Assembly: GCF_000002995.4 (NCBI RefSeq)
Contig: NW_025062475.1
Span: 310,001-374,000 of the forward strand
DNA length: 64,000 nucleotides
DNA from: Brugia malayi
Taxonomy: Eukaryota; Nematoda; Chromadorea; Rhabditida; Onchocercidae
Direction: 5' to 3'
Below the pieces are notes generated by a model. That model ran no database searches. It was not told the DNA's origin and saw nothing but the letters and a program-made list of their open reading frames with translations. Shown piece by piece: positions 13,346 through 26,229 of this stretch (the stretch's first letter is position 1; each line of letters opens with the position of its first letter). A program made the translations under genes and the position numbers.

Positions 13346-14536
13346 ATGACGAATGTTTTGAGAATAATCATTGAAAGATTTTTTTGTGTTTTTTTTTTTA
13401 TTGATGAAAATTGGGAAAGCGATTTTTTGAATGATCTAACACGAGTAGGAGAAGAATTATTCAGTGAAAAATGATTGAAGAGAGATGGAAAAATGTAGAA
13501 AAGCATTTATGGTAGATGGAAGATTTTTTGATCAGATGGAATGAAGGATACTATTGATTGAGGGTAAAATTAAGACTGAGCAAAGAGTGTAAGATTTTGA
13601 CTGGCCCGAAATGATGATCCTGAAGAATTGCTGTGGTAACAATCAAATGATGCATCACTATCAGATGATTCGAGTTGAGTTACACGAATGTATCCTGATC
13701 AGAAAGCATCGTTGGAAATCGATAAAAAGGAAATTGCAAATGAAAGATGTGAAGTTATTGTTAAGTCACAATCCATCATGTCTAGTTTATATTATCAAAC
13801 ATTGCAACGAAAGTGCCATTATGGAAATGTTTTGGAAACAGAAATGCCAACGATGGAACTACTTGATGATAAAAGGGCTTGTTATGCATCAACGATATCT
13901 TTTTGTCGTATAGTTGACCGGAATCATTTTTGTAGATTATGCAGCAGAGATGCAAAATTCAGTTCTTGACAGGATACAGGAAGACCAGATGTTTGATGTT
14001 AACATAATGGATGCCTTAAGTGAAGGAGGGTTAAATTTTCGAGCTTACTCGTCTGGCTATTGGCCGTGGAAAAAAAAAAAAACCTGCTTGTAATCGCTTT
14101 TGTAGAATGGATTTTAGATGCTATGTTGTGGATGTTATACAACCTGTGAACCAACGATTTTTGAAAAAATAGAAGTTACAGCTGGAAAAAATCAGAAGAG
14201 AAAGAGGGAGGCGGCAGACGAATAATTTATTCGAAGGACTTGAGGTTTCTCTCCAGTTAGTCTTCTAGTCTCCTGCATTTCGAGTCCTGCGCAGGTCTCT
14301 AGAATTAACTAACTGTTGAAACATCGTATTTGATCGTCAGAAATTATGGTGTGTGAGTTTCCCTCTTCCCCGCCTCCAAAAAAAGAAAAAAAGGGCTGTT
14401 TAAAGAACTTGTTAAATTTATTGTTTTTTTTTCAGGGATTCTTAGCAGTTTGTTCTTTAATAAGGGACTTTACCATAGCGGTTCACTCGGTCATTACAGC
14501 TCTGGGGGATTTATTTCTGAGGATATCATCATTTAA
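13346..14536 (+). CDS. Unidentified candidate gene, possibly decaying
   Basis: Not recognised. Several coding-like blocks lie in line on the plus strand. Block 13346-13474 starts at an ATG directly after TTTTTTATAG and encodes 42 aa with a hydrophobic, signal-like start followed by an acidic segment. Block 13688-13880 (MYPDQKASLEIDKKEIANER...) joins in phase over a 55-nt intron (GTTATG...TTTTGTAG) to 13936-14089, which reads ALSEGGLNFRAYSSGYWPW and then a lysine run from A13. A T-tract acceptor precedes 14436-14536 (GLYHSGSLGHYSSGG...). The last junction keeps frame only if the A13 run had one base fewer (or two more), and stops separate the first two blocks. It could be a small secreted protein gene with a homopolymer error, or a pseudogene. 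Confidence 0.28.
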
Positions 14537-15531
14537 AAGACAACCTGGCAGCATCATCACGACAAATTGGACTTCATTTTAGTGAGTAAATTTTGTTAAA
14601 TATTCTAACATGAATTTATTATGAACGAATCTGAATTTGATGTTTCGACCATGCAGAATTTGTCTGCAGTTCATGCTTATTATGGAACTCGGTAAAACTG
14701 TGTGAAGAAGCTAAGCAAAACAATTCACATGATGAAATAAAGCTGCCGGTAACGTGATGTCAGCAAATTGGAACTTCGTTGCTAGTATTTTCAGCTTTCG
14801 AATTGTCGATCAAAAAAATTAGAGATGTGCGTGCGGTTTCAAGAAGTTAAGTATTTCAGACCGAATGAAAAAGCAGTTTATGAAGTTAAAGAGAGGTAGT
14901 TGCTAGTGATTCAGGAAGAGGGATTTTATGTTCCTATATCTAGAAAGACATGTTGGCAACCGAATATGAGATATTTCTTGATTTTGAAGAAAAAGAAAGA
15001 AAAAGCAGGAAGTTTTTCAAACGGAAATCTCTTCTGTGCCGAAAGCATGAATTACATTTGTCCTGGTAATATTAGCAGATAGCTATATAATTTGCTGAAA
15101 AACTTTGGGAAATGATTCAATTTACCCTTAAATTCTGATATTTCTAAAATTATTTGTGGCTGTATTAAAATATTGCTAGCTTAGTTAGTAGTACTGAGGA
15201 AAGTGGTAGGTTTTCAAGACGAAAGAAGTAGGATGAAGAGTATATGCATTCTTCATTATCTGGAATAGTAAATCGTTATGTTTTGCTAGGTCGTGAAATT
15301 TCGCATGCAACTTTCGTGAGAACTTTTCTGTCCAGCTCTTCAGTTAAAGCGTTTTGGATTCTATTCGAAAGACTTATTCATGGTAGATGCTAATTAGCGT
15401 TTTCGTTCATGTCGACTATTATCTAGAAATCTTCAAAATTAAATACGCGGAGTTTTTGGATAAATTCATGCTTCAGCGTTAAATAATATGGTTCTTATTC
15501 TCCAACTTCTTTTTCCAGACACTTCGTGGAA
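14537..15531. other. 5' flank of the BRE1 gene
   Basis: About 1 kb without a frame I can support. A TTTTTCCAG acceptor ends 13 nt before the BRE1 ATG and is a plausible SL trans-splice site, so the promoter probably lies within this stretch. No core promoter motif is evident. Confidence 0.4.
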
Positions 15532-18500
15532 ATGTCAAAACGTTCATCACCGGGGAGTGATGACGACTCTCCTGGTGCGTCGGCGGATGAACCACTTTAT
15601 AGTAAGCGAAGATTAGTTGAATTCGAACCTGTTCGCATCTGTTCAGTCAGTGGGACGGTAAATTTTCACTTCATTTTATCTCGAATTTTGCCTCGAATTA
15701 TAAGAAGAGCAACTTTTGTAAAGTACTACTTGCTTTCAATCTGGAAATATTTCTCCATTTCTCCACCTGAACTGTGATAATTTAAGAACTGTATATCATA
15801 GATCTAAATATACAGCTAAACTTTGGAACTTTCACATAGTATTGTATCTAATACTTTTTCTTTATCACTTTTTCCGAAATTAACAGATTTGATTGCAATA
15901 AGTATAATAGAGCATTCTATCCTGTTATCTTTTAACCGTCTTAACTATCTCTTTTTATAAACGTATTCGAATTTGTGGTCATATCACTTTTTTTAGAGCG
16001 ATATCGATGCGAAAGTTTTAGCGGTTCAACATTACAAGTTATCTGAACGTTTTCGCCTAAAGGAACGTCAAACGACCCAATTGCAACATCGCGTTGAACA
16101 ACTGGAAAGCAGACAAGCTCAAGATGATGCGATGATGTGTACCATTAATCGTTTTTGGAATCTAGTAAGCTGCAGTTACCGAATTCATAGCGACTTCCAA
16201 TGTACATCAGCTGTGTAGCCACAAAAGATAGCGTCACATACTATTGCATTTGAAGAACGTCAGTTATTGTAAGATGCACGGTGAAACTAGCTGATTTGCA
16301 TCCTGGTCATAAAATGCTCTCAATTACATTTTTTATAAAGTAAAGATATAGTTAAAAATGAGTGATTTTCAGTTTGATGAAAATGTCAGGACGTTGCTGC
16401 AGAGGTTTGACGCCGAAACAGCGGTGGAAGGTGAGATCAAAAGTAAGTATGCAACTGATTTTCACTCCTTTCTAATCATAAGATTTATAAAGAAATTTAA
16501 TGTTTGATAATTAGGAGAACGCTAGGTTGAAGAAATAAGGTCGAAATATATATAGTTTGGCTTGTGATATGAAATACATATAATTGCATCACTAGCTTTT
16601 TTAGAATACGATTCGATTTTAAACTCATTTACATTTGAATTGAAAATTCTAGATCTATTGGTATTTGTTGTATTGATTATCTTTCTGAAATTGAGCGAAT
16701 AATAATAGGATGAATCACATTTCTCTGATGTTTATTCAGTTACTCTGTATTATCCAACATTGAGAATTGATATTAAAATTTTTTGTGCAATTCTTAAGTA
16801 GAAAATTAAATGTTTCAGTGGAATGTGAAGAGACTAAGAGTTTTCTTGCAAAACTGGCTCACTGGGACGATGGAGAGACTGAAGAAAAATTAAAGCAACG
16901 GGTAGAATTCAGGTCAGTAATGAACGTATTATCATTGTTTGGGTTACCAACTAATTTTTTCTCACTATGAGATTACTAGTCATCATAATCCAGTTCTGTT
17001 CTGATTTTTTTGACTTTGTTATGCAATAGTCTATATATATATATATATACTATTGTAGCAATGGAATCACTTCTGACAATTCGATTGAAGATTTTCAAAT
17101 TGATTTCAAAGTACATATTTATTGATACAAGGCATGTTGATGTTTCAGTCGTCGAGCGATATCGAAACTAATTCAAGTCTTTGATCATATTACACAAAGA
17201 AATGGGAAAATTGCAGAAATGATAGCTTCTTGCTCAACAGCAGACGAGAGTCCTGATGATGGTGCTTTTCCACTTATTGACTGTTTTTGCGAGAAATTTG
17301 GGCTTTCTGCTAGTTTTCCTTGCTAGTCTTATTTTTTTAATTAAATAATGAAGAATTATATGAAGAATAGCTGTTCTGTTGAATTAAAAGGAAGCACATG
17401 CTTTCAAAATGAGAAACAAGGAATAAATTTGTATTAGCAACAAATTTGTTATTACTCGCTTAGATGTGTTTCACTCTTGACTTTCCTTTTCGCACAGGTG
17501 CCTCTACGTCTGATGGAAGACCAACTGTAAATGCAATGCTGGTAAAAAGGAATGCAGAGCTAAGTGAAGAAAACATAAAGTTGCAAAAAATGATTACGAA
17601 ACTTCAATCGGAAAACCACAGTCTTTCATCCAAGGTATGTTTTTCATTTTTAATGGATTTTGTATTATTCCTTAGAAACTCGTGAAAGATCTACTCACGC
17701 TTTGGATAAAAATCTTCAGTTAATTTCAGGTATCAGCTCAAGAAGATAAGTTAACGATAATAGATACTCGCAAGCAAGAGATGGATAACAGTCTGGAGGA
17801 AATGAAATATGAGTTAGAAAAAGCTATGCGTCGCGAGTGCAAACTTGATTTTCGTCTTGCTGAGGTTTACTTCTATTCTGTACCAATCGCCATTTTTGAG
17901 ATTGCGAATTTTTTTCAAAGTTTTGGAGTTATGGAATTTCCTATTTCAAGATTGGTCTTTCTGTGATTCAAGTCTCCCGTAGTTCAGGTTTTCTGAATAT
18001 TTTTAATATTGTTAAGACAATGTATATGATTTAAATCTAAGGCTTTCTACTGAAGTGAAATAATTTGCAGTATGTGAAAAAAACGCGTGATCTGGAAATG
18101 AATTTAATGAAAGCGTCAGTTGTGAATGGCCCAAATAATACAAATAATACGAAAGCAGATTCACCTCCAACAGCCAGTGTGAATAAATCAAAAGTAAGTT
18201 ATGTTACTGTGAATTGCAATCTGATTTCAAAGTAGTGAGTGTAGACAAATTTTTGGAATAAAGTATCGAAGAGGTATTTGAATTAAAAAGTTTCAATTAG
18301 ATTTCTTTTAGCAGCTAAGCTTATACTTTTTCAAAAGCACTAACAAAAATTTACATTTTTATTGTTACAAGCTGAAATTCTGTGGGAGTATTGTTACTAA
18401 CTTATTACTGTATTCTATTGCAGCAGCTTTACTCATTTTATCTTCTCATTTTGGACGTTTTTATTAGAGATTCAATCCATTTTCCGATTCCAGCTGGAAG

Positions 18501-21500
18501 AACTTGAGCAAAACCTAGAAATCCAGACCGACTTGGCTGCTTCTCGCCTTCAAGAATTGCAAGAAATGTTGGATAAAAATAAGAATCTGACGAAACAAGT
18601 CGAAAATTTAAAGATGAATGTAAGTTTTATAATGACTCTTACCTGGGTTTTGTTCGTGAAATTCAGAATTGAGTGCTGACTTGAAAAAAACTTTTTTTTT
18701 TTTCAGTTAAAAAACATTCCAACAGAAGTCATTAGGACATCTATTGAATACACCACTCTGCAATCGCAATTTTCTTCTCTTTTTACAGAAGCGAATCAGA
18801 TGAGGCAAGTTACCGTTAACATAATTCAAATTTCCGATCTTGTTAAAATTCCATATTTGAATTTCATGATCGACTTTTTATTTAGGACGAACATGCATCG
18901 CAGCCCATAGTATGCCCAAAGGTTGTTTGTGAGCTTATCCATGTAGTGGAACTGGGACATTGCGATATTACGTTTCTAAACCATTTTATGATGGATGAAA
19001 TGCACAGTGGAAACAAAATTTAAGTAAATTAATGCAAAAAAAGTTTAAGTTAACTTAAATTGTATATTTTAAGGCAACAAATAGAAACGGCAAAGTCGCA
19101 GTTAGCAGCTTTACGCAGCGCTCATTCTAAACAAATCGAAGTTATGGAGGTTTGTCAAGTTTAGAGCGTAGGAAATCTCCTATATGTAAAAAAAAGGTGT
19201 CAATAGAATTTTTCACTATTGTAGTTCCAGCAATTAGAAATGATTAAATAGAATTTGCGAGAAATTATTCACTTTCTACTTGTAGAGTGAGGAATGCCAA
19301 GCCCGTGAACAGATGCAAGATACAATGAATAGGCATGAAGAAGAATTGTATCAAGTACGAAGAGAGTATGAAATGTTACGTTTGGAATTCGAACAGAACC
19401 TTTCTGCCAATGAGCAGTCAGGTATCGTTTTTTAAACAAGTTTCAGATATCTTAAGAGTCATCCCTGAGCATCGACCAGAATGAACCATATTTCAGGACC
19501 GTTAAATAAGGAAATTCGTTTGATGCTTGCATCAGCAAAAGCTGAAAATCAACAACTTAAACAGGAAGCAAATCGTTTCAAGAGGAAGTGGAAGGAGGCT
19601 GTTTCTTCATTAGCTAAAGTGAGTTCCTAGTTTAAAGGAAATGAATTGTTTTGGAGTTAAAAAATTTTATCATTTCATCTTTCCTAAAAAAAATCATTCC
19701 TTATTTTATCATTTCTTTTCCAGTGCAACAAGGAGTTAGAAAGTGAAAGGCGTTATCGTGAAAGATGTTTACTGATTGAAATAGAAGATGATAACGATGC
19801 ACTGGCATCGCCGGATCAGGATAGAAATATTGCGGAGCCCTCGGAATCATTATTACACGATGGTGAAAGCTGTGAATACAACAGTGAAATTGATGGTGAT
19901 ACTGATATTGGAACACATCCGAATAGAGTCATACAGTTAGTTTAATTCATTTTTTATGTAATGCATATAATGTTGAAATTAAGTAACTGATTAATCACGG
20001 GTAAATAAATTTGTGTCTTTTATCAGTTTCTAGGCACATTACCGATATCTTGAAGACCTTTCGCAATTTCTATAATAATAGAGTCAGTTTCAGAAAGTTG
20101 AAGAAAAAAGTTGCCGATTTGCAGTTGAAAATAGATGCTTTAAATGCGTTGACAGCTGAACAAAGAGAACGAGCTGAGGTAAATATTTTTTTCTTTTTGA
20201 GTTAAAGGAAAGAACGAACAAATGGATTTATGATTCATGTCTAGTACAACTAATCGTGTAGTCTTTCAAATAATTATCAATTTTTTGCTTTCTGATACAT
20301 GGTGATTATACTTCAGTCGTATGCATTCCATATACTTTTCATTCTTAAGAATTGATTTTGATGGATTTTTGATATCTGAATGTTACAAATTATAGAGAAG
20401 TTCTTATGTTTCAGCTGTTGGTACGAGAAAGAAGGCTGAAACTTGAAAATGATAAACTACAGCTTCATATTAAAAAACTTGCTGGTGCCGATCATAGAGA
20501 GAAAATGAAATACTATTCGGACGAAGCACAAAGAAAAATCAGGCTAGGTTTTCTTATTTTTAATTGCACTTAATGAATTGAAATTTCCTTCATAATGTTG
20601 ATGTAATATAACAGATAATATAATGGCCGTGCTCGTAGTTCTTTCAATTTATACTTATTTTTTAAACAAGTGGATCTAAAATATTTTTTGTTCTTTACAG
20701 AAGCCTCGAAGAAACAGCGGATCGCCTCCGCAAAGAAGCACATTCGGCAAGGCAAGAAGAAGAAGGTCTTATGAACGATGTTGAAACTACGGGTCAAGCA
20801 TTTGAAGAAATGCAAGAACAAAATACTAGATTACTACAGCAACTCAGAGAAAAGGTATAATTTTGGTCCTTAAATATTAATGTATAATTTTGTAATGTAA
20901 TGTATAATTAAAAAAAAATAATAATAGCTTTAAAATGTTAAGTACTGAATATATTTGTTCTTAAATAATCTTTTGTTATTAGTTTATATTCTCAGTATTT
21001 CCAAAAAAAATTTTTTGTTTGAAAACTGATGAATTTCACTTCGGATCTTTTTCTTTTGTAGGATGATGCAAATTTAAAACTGATGGCTGAGAGAATACGG
21101 GCCAATCAATATCAGAAAAAGATGAGCGAAGAAAGAGAGCGCACGGAAGAACGCATTAGTAGTTTGCAGAATCAAATCGAAGCTCAGCAGCTCATGATAT
21201 CGAAATTGGAAGAAACAGAAAAGCTTCTGAGACAGAAAAATTCTCATTTAGAGCATCAGTTAAGGTTGGACAAACTTATCCACTTTAAGCTTACCTTACT
21301 TTCAGAAATGCATCAAGTTTTCATTAATTGAGTCATAAAACTTTCGAAAAGAGAAGGTCTAAAAATATCGTGGAAAATTCACCTTTATAAGAGTTTGCAA
21401 TTGGAGTTGTTTTTATTAGTTAGATGTTCCAGGATGCAAATGAATGGAAATACATTTTAGTGGTTTGTTTCTGTGGAGAACTTCAACATAAAAATTTAGT

Positions 21501-22212
21501 TTTAGTTTGTTTACTTTTAAGTGTTGATTCAGTTTCTATTTTAGATTAATCGAGCAGGCAAATGATATGCATAAAAGAAAAGCAATTGAATGTTCGCAGA
21601 CATCAGCTGATTACAAAGCTCAGTTGGAGAAGTGTAACAGTCAGCTTAATGATGCACAGCAGGTTTGTTCATGTTCTCAGCTATCGTAGGAAAAATATGA
21701 TTTCTGTGATGGAAAAAAACTAATGGGTATTCTAGGCTGTAACAACGAAAACCTCACAGCAGGAAGTAGATTCGTTTAAAATAAAACGTTTGGAGGAAGA
21801 GAAAAGTATTCTACGAAAGAAATTAGAACGGACAAAGAAGATGGAAAAAATGGAAAATTGGGATGAAGTACTAAATGAAGAAATTAGGGAGCTTAAGGTT
21901 TGATTTATTTTGATACTATATTATATTTGATGTATACGATCATTTCTACCTTTTAGGTCGTAATTGAACATAAACCTTCGAAGCTGTTTTTTAATCATTT
22001 CTGTAAATATTCTGGACAAAATTACTCTTTTACAGGATATTTTGACTTGTCCATCGTGTAAAGTGCGGAGGAAAGATGCCGTACTAACGAAATGTTTCCA
22101 TGTGTTCTGCATGGAATGTATGAAGACACGTTATGAGACGAGAAGACGTAAATGTCCGAAATGTAATGCTGCTTTTGGTGCCAATGATTACCGTCGGATG
22201 TATTTCACGTAG
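15532..22212 (+). CDS. bre-1: E3 ubiquitin-protein ligase BRE1 (RNF20/40, RFP-1 type)
   Basis: Twenty-one exons join in one frame to 940 aa, close to animal BRE1 proteins (about 830-1000 aa). Boundaries: 15532-15657, 15997-16164, 16373-16442, 16819-16912, 17149-17261, 17498-17634, 17730-17864, 18071-18193, 18494-18619, 18707-18804, 19074-19149, 19286-19421, 19497-19618, 19724-19935, 20034-20178, 20415-20542, 20701-20854, 21062-21264, 21545-21662, 21736-21897, 22036-22212. BRE1 pairs with a RAD6-type E2 to monoubiquitylate histone H2B in transcribed chromatin. Seen: near-continuous coiled coil, the family signature [20 protein letters not shown], and a C-terminal RING with [13 protein letters not shown] and CPKC, ending RRMYFT. 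Two introns begin with GC instead of GT (18805 and 20543). The start is ATG 15532, after a TTTTTCCAG. The exon at 20034-20178 has a slightly odd N-terminal edge. Confidence 0.96.
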
Positions 22213-23819
22213 TAGGAGATTATGCTTTCCTTTTTGTTTCTCGAATTCATTTGTCCGATTAAGTGAATTTTATATTACATTTTGTGTTCCAACTACTGTT
22301 TTGGACTTTTAGCTTTGGGTTTTAGCATGGAAATTTTCTTTGTGCACTGTTTTTTTCTCTTTTTTTTTATGCGTCATTCTTCTTTATTTTAAAGACTTTG
22401 AAAGTGTAAAGTGATAGAACTTTTTCAAATCTATTCGTAATGCTTTCAGTATTTGATCGATTCACAAATTATTTCTATTCTCTTTTCTTTCGCCTCCGTC
22501 CTTTCATCTTGAAGGACCGGAAAATTACCGATTAGTTTTTTTATCGGTCCGTTTCATTTCCTTAGGTGACACTTTCTTTTATGGTTGTTTAATAAGTTAT
22601 TTCCCAATATGGCATAAAGAGATTCAGTGTTGGACATAAATCCGACATAGCATAAAACTTAGATTCAGTCTTGAGTACAGAATTTATTGTATTTTTTGAT
22701 ATGCTCTATATACCAATTACCATTTGTAATTGCGACTGTTTTCTTGAAAATTTTCACTGCCACTTCGTGGCGGCCAATCTGACCGTTCGATAACTGAAAT
22801 ATCAATTATCGATGAAATTCCTGATTCATTTACCGGTAAAATGTGTATCTTTATTCCTTTGCTGACTCTGCGATGTATTTTGCTTTTCAAATTTTTCCTT
22901 GCTTAAATCGTTTGTCTGTAAAATAGAATTTTATTAGGACACAGTGTTTCGAAACACTTTTTTCCATATTCATAATATATTTGAATTTCGATTTGTTTAT
23001 GCCATTAATATGAAATATTTTGTGTCCTTTTTGCAGTCACGTGCATGTTACAGTTATTGAAATGGAAAGCAAGTTATATGTTATATCCTAAACTATGCAT
23101 CTTGTTTAGTAGTAATTTCAAAAGGTAGGTAGACACTATTCATAATACCATATTTTAGCGATAATATTTAAAGGATTTAAGCTACTCACCGTACATCTAT
23201 TTGAAAGTAATTAGCAAAATAGGACTTTATGTTCAATGGTTAAAATAGATGCATAATTTTGTGCACTTTATTAAATGCAACTGCATAAATAAGTAATACA
23301 AAATTGTGTAATCAGCTGGTGTTAAACAGCTCTACGTGACTTTAGTGCTGGTTAAAAACACATTAATTGATGGCTAATCTGATATCCTGCAGCAAAACGA
23401 ATACTGAATGTGCAGATTAGGATTAATGGATAATTCTTGCTGTAAGGATTTGTACATGCTTCATTGATTATTTAAGCCTGTTGGGATTGCTACCAGTGAT
23501 CTTAATCAATTACAAATAGTTATAACAAGGAAATGGTTTTCGGTATGACTCACATAGCTGCTATATGTTATGTCAAAAAGTTTCGGAAATTGTAATGGAC
23601 ACTTCAGCACGAGTTTGATCATCGGATTGTTGTGGAATATATATATATATATATCCAATTTACTGCCTACTAATTCACAGACATTGATAAAAGCTTGTAC
23701 GTTTTCTACCAAGTTGGGTTGACCTTGCTTTTTTTTTTTAAATTCAAAGCCTTGCTTTGATTGCAAACCTAGCAGTTCTATGGGAAGTTTTCTTACAATA
23801 CCTTTGTTTATCCTAATCA

Positions 23820-24070
23820 ATTTCATCGTCAAGAAAAAAAGAGTTGCTGATTGTGTGATTTAAAAAAAAAAAATTCGTTTTGTTAAATAATGACTAATAA
23901 TAATTATAATGTCAAAATTAGAAATAATATTGATACCACATATTTTTATATTTCATTATTTTACTTGTGTGTGTAAAGTTTTTATAGATTTTTTTGTTTT
24001 AGTTTTCAAATATCAGATCTGATTAAGGTGTAATTCTGAAAAAAAAGTGTCAAATAAGTTCAAGACTAAT
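23820..24070. repeat. Dispersed repeat, copy 1
   Basis: Aligns by eye over about 250 nt with 29051-29323 in the same orientation. Shared blocks include GTTGCTGATTG, AATAATAATTATAATGTCA, TTATATTTCAT and GTGTCAAATAAGTTCAA. Substitutions and short indels are frequent, so this is an old interspersed element. No terminal inverted repeats or coding potential seen. Confidence 0.7.
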
Positions 24071-24923
24071 TTGTGCATTATTAAAATTTCATTTTGCTTT
24101 ATTGACACTTGAAGAAATCCTGTTCAAATTAATTTCATTGTATAAATAATAGCAAGTGATCTTACTATGAGATTTAAATAGTTTTCAATGCATTAATTAA
24201 TGGATAAAACTAGTTTTAATTGTCAAAATCAAATTGCAGATAAAATTGGTTTAGAAAAGCAATGCTTTCATAGATTGACAACTTTTTTTTCTATTATCTT
24301 AATCATAATTTCTCACTTATCTTTTGCTAATTTTTTTGGTTAATCTTGTTTTTGTTTTAATCTTATTGTATTTCTACCGGTTATTTCTACCAAGTATATG
24401 TTTGGTCATATCAACAATACTAATTTGCATTTGCTGCTGTACGCTTTTTTTAATCTTTACTAACTGATGTTCTTTTTGATTATCTTATTATTGGACAATA
24501 TTTTAAATTAGTTGAAACCTTTTTTGCTAATTTTTTTGTGCGCATCTTTAGTTACTTTTACTTTTTTTTTTGCTAATTTTATTTAATTTGTGTTTTTTCA
24601 CAGCAATTTGCATTAAGTTTGTAGAGAATTTTTTATGCTTTTCCATATTTCATGCCTTTTTTTTTTAACCTCACTTATTAAATTAATAGACTAAATTAAT
24701 TGCTTGCTCTATTTTTCATTTTTTTCTATATGCAGTTCTACTTTATTTTTATTTATGTCAACCAATCTGGAGGTCAAAAATTTCAGACAATTTTTATCAA
24801 ATGCTCAAAAAAAAGTTTTTTGAAACAGCATTCCCAACCTATAAAAAGGCTTTGTTTATAAATTTTCATTCCTTTTAAGTCCTTAAATTTAAGGTTATTT
24901 GGTCAATATGTAAATCATTTTTT

Positions 24924-24993
24924 TAATTGCTTAATGAACTACCAATAAAATACTAAAATTTAATTGCTTAATGAACTACCAATAAAATAATAA
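24924..24993. repeat. Short direct duplication
   Basis: A unit of about 36 nt containing TTGCTTAATGAACTACCAAT is repeated twice in tandem with one or two differences. A second, similar duplication (TTCACTAATAGAATTA) lies at 25540-25620. Confidence 0.75.
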
Positions 24994-26229
24994 AATACCA
25001 GCTGCAAAAACAATTGTTTTACAGGAAATTTTTAGACGAGAAAAATTATGAACGTCTTTATCCCTGATGTACTATGGTCATGAAAATTTACAACGAATAT
25101 GTCATATAAGAAAACGCATCATTCCTTTCCTTACGAATACAGAACGCCCTGCTGTGGGCGGATATTCGATCATTGACCAAACACATGAACCTCATCCTCG
25201 GTGCGAATACTGTGGCAAATTCTCCGCCAACAAAAATGGACTGCAAAAATACTGCAAAATTCTGAAAACTTAGCAGAATTTTAAACATATATGATAAAAA
25301 GATACTATAACCAATCCCTCCCTGGCCACTTTCCATCCGCTCGCCTCCTGTGGAAATAAACTGATTGCAGAGGGAGGGCAGCAAGCTTTGTTACGTTTTC
25401 ACACGGGACGATAATGGCAGTTGGGGCAGTAGCAGTCCCGTGATCGTTCTTTTGTATTCCTTCTATAGTTTTCTTTTTTTTTCTTTGTAATTTGACTGAG
25501 ATGTTTCCCCACTGTGCAGATATTTTTATGCCAGGGAAGATATACTTCTTCACTAATAGAATTATAAATTTATTTGCTCTTCACTAATAGAATTACAAAT
25601 TACAAAGTTATTTGCTGCTATAAGGAGGTTAATTTGATATATTAGGGACAGGTGTAGTGTTACTTTCCATGTTCTTAATTTTTTTCTATTTGCACACAGC
25701 TTCTTTTCTGTAAGACTAGCGACACGTCTTTCATGCTATTTAATTGAATAAAACATATGTATGCTCACATTTTCAGATTAATAATTTATATTCTCATTTT
25801 CTGCGAGTGTAGCATATTTGCAAATTAACATATTCGACACTTAATAACTGCGCACGTTCAATTAAAATAATGGAAAAAGCTCGTAAATTAGCGCTTGACA
25901 ATTGCTGCTCAAGCACTGTATTCGTTATCAGACAGTCAGACAGGGTATCTACTGCTACTTATGAATGTCTGCGTATATCTTAGTGCGTATGTAATTGTGT
26001 GCGTGCATGTATGTGGTAAAGCGCGCTCATCAAGGAATGTTTCCATCGGATTGGCCTAATTTGCATTCATTTGTTAATAGGAGAATGACGTATGCAAAAA
26101 AACTGGATTGGTTGGTAAGTGATTTGCAACTGACAAGTTTACGGTTGATATGAAGAGTTTCGCAAATGAATTTTAGGATTTAAGCTTATCATTAAGAATA
26201 GCTTTTACATTTTTTTGACTTTCTTTCTT

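Larger units (their letters stand above)
22213..26229. other. Gene-poor region after BRE1
   Basis: About 4 kb. It begins with the BRE1 3' UTR and then turns AT-rich with T-rich runs. It contains one copy of a dispersed repeat (23820-24070), two small tandem duplications, and a GC-richer island at 25060-25450 with short open frames on both strands that I cannot assign. Confidence 0.5.

Noticed and set aside
13611..13913. 100-codon plus-strand frame MMILKNCCGNNQMMHH...
   Set aside because: The overlapping frame starting at 13688 has better composition and joins in phase to the next block; this one does not splice onward.
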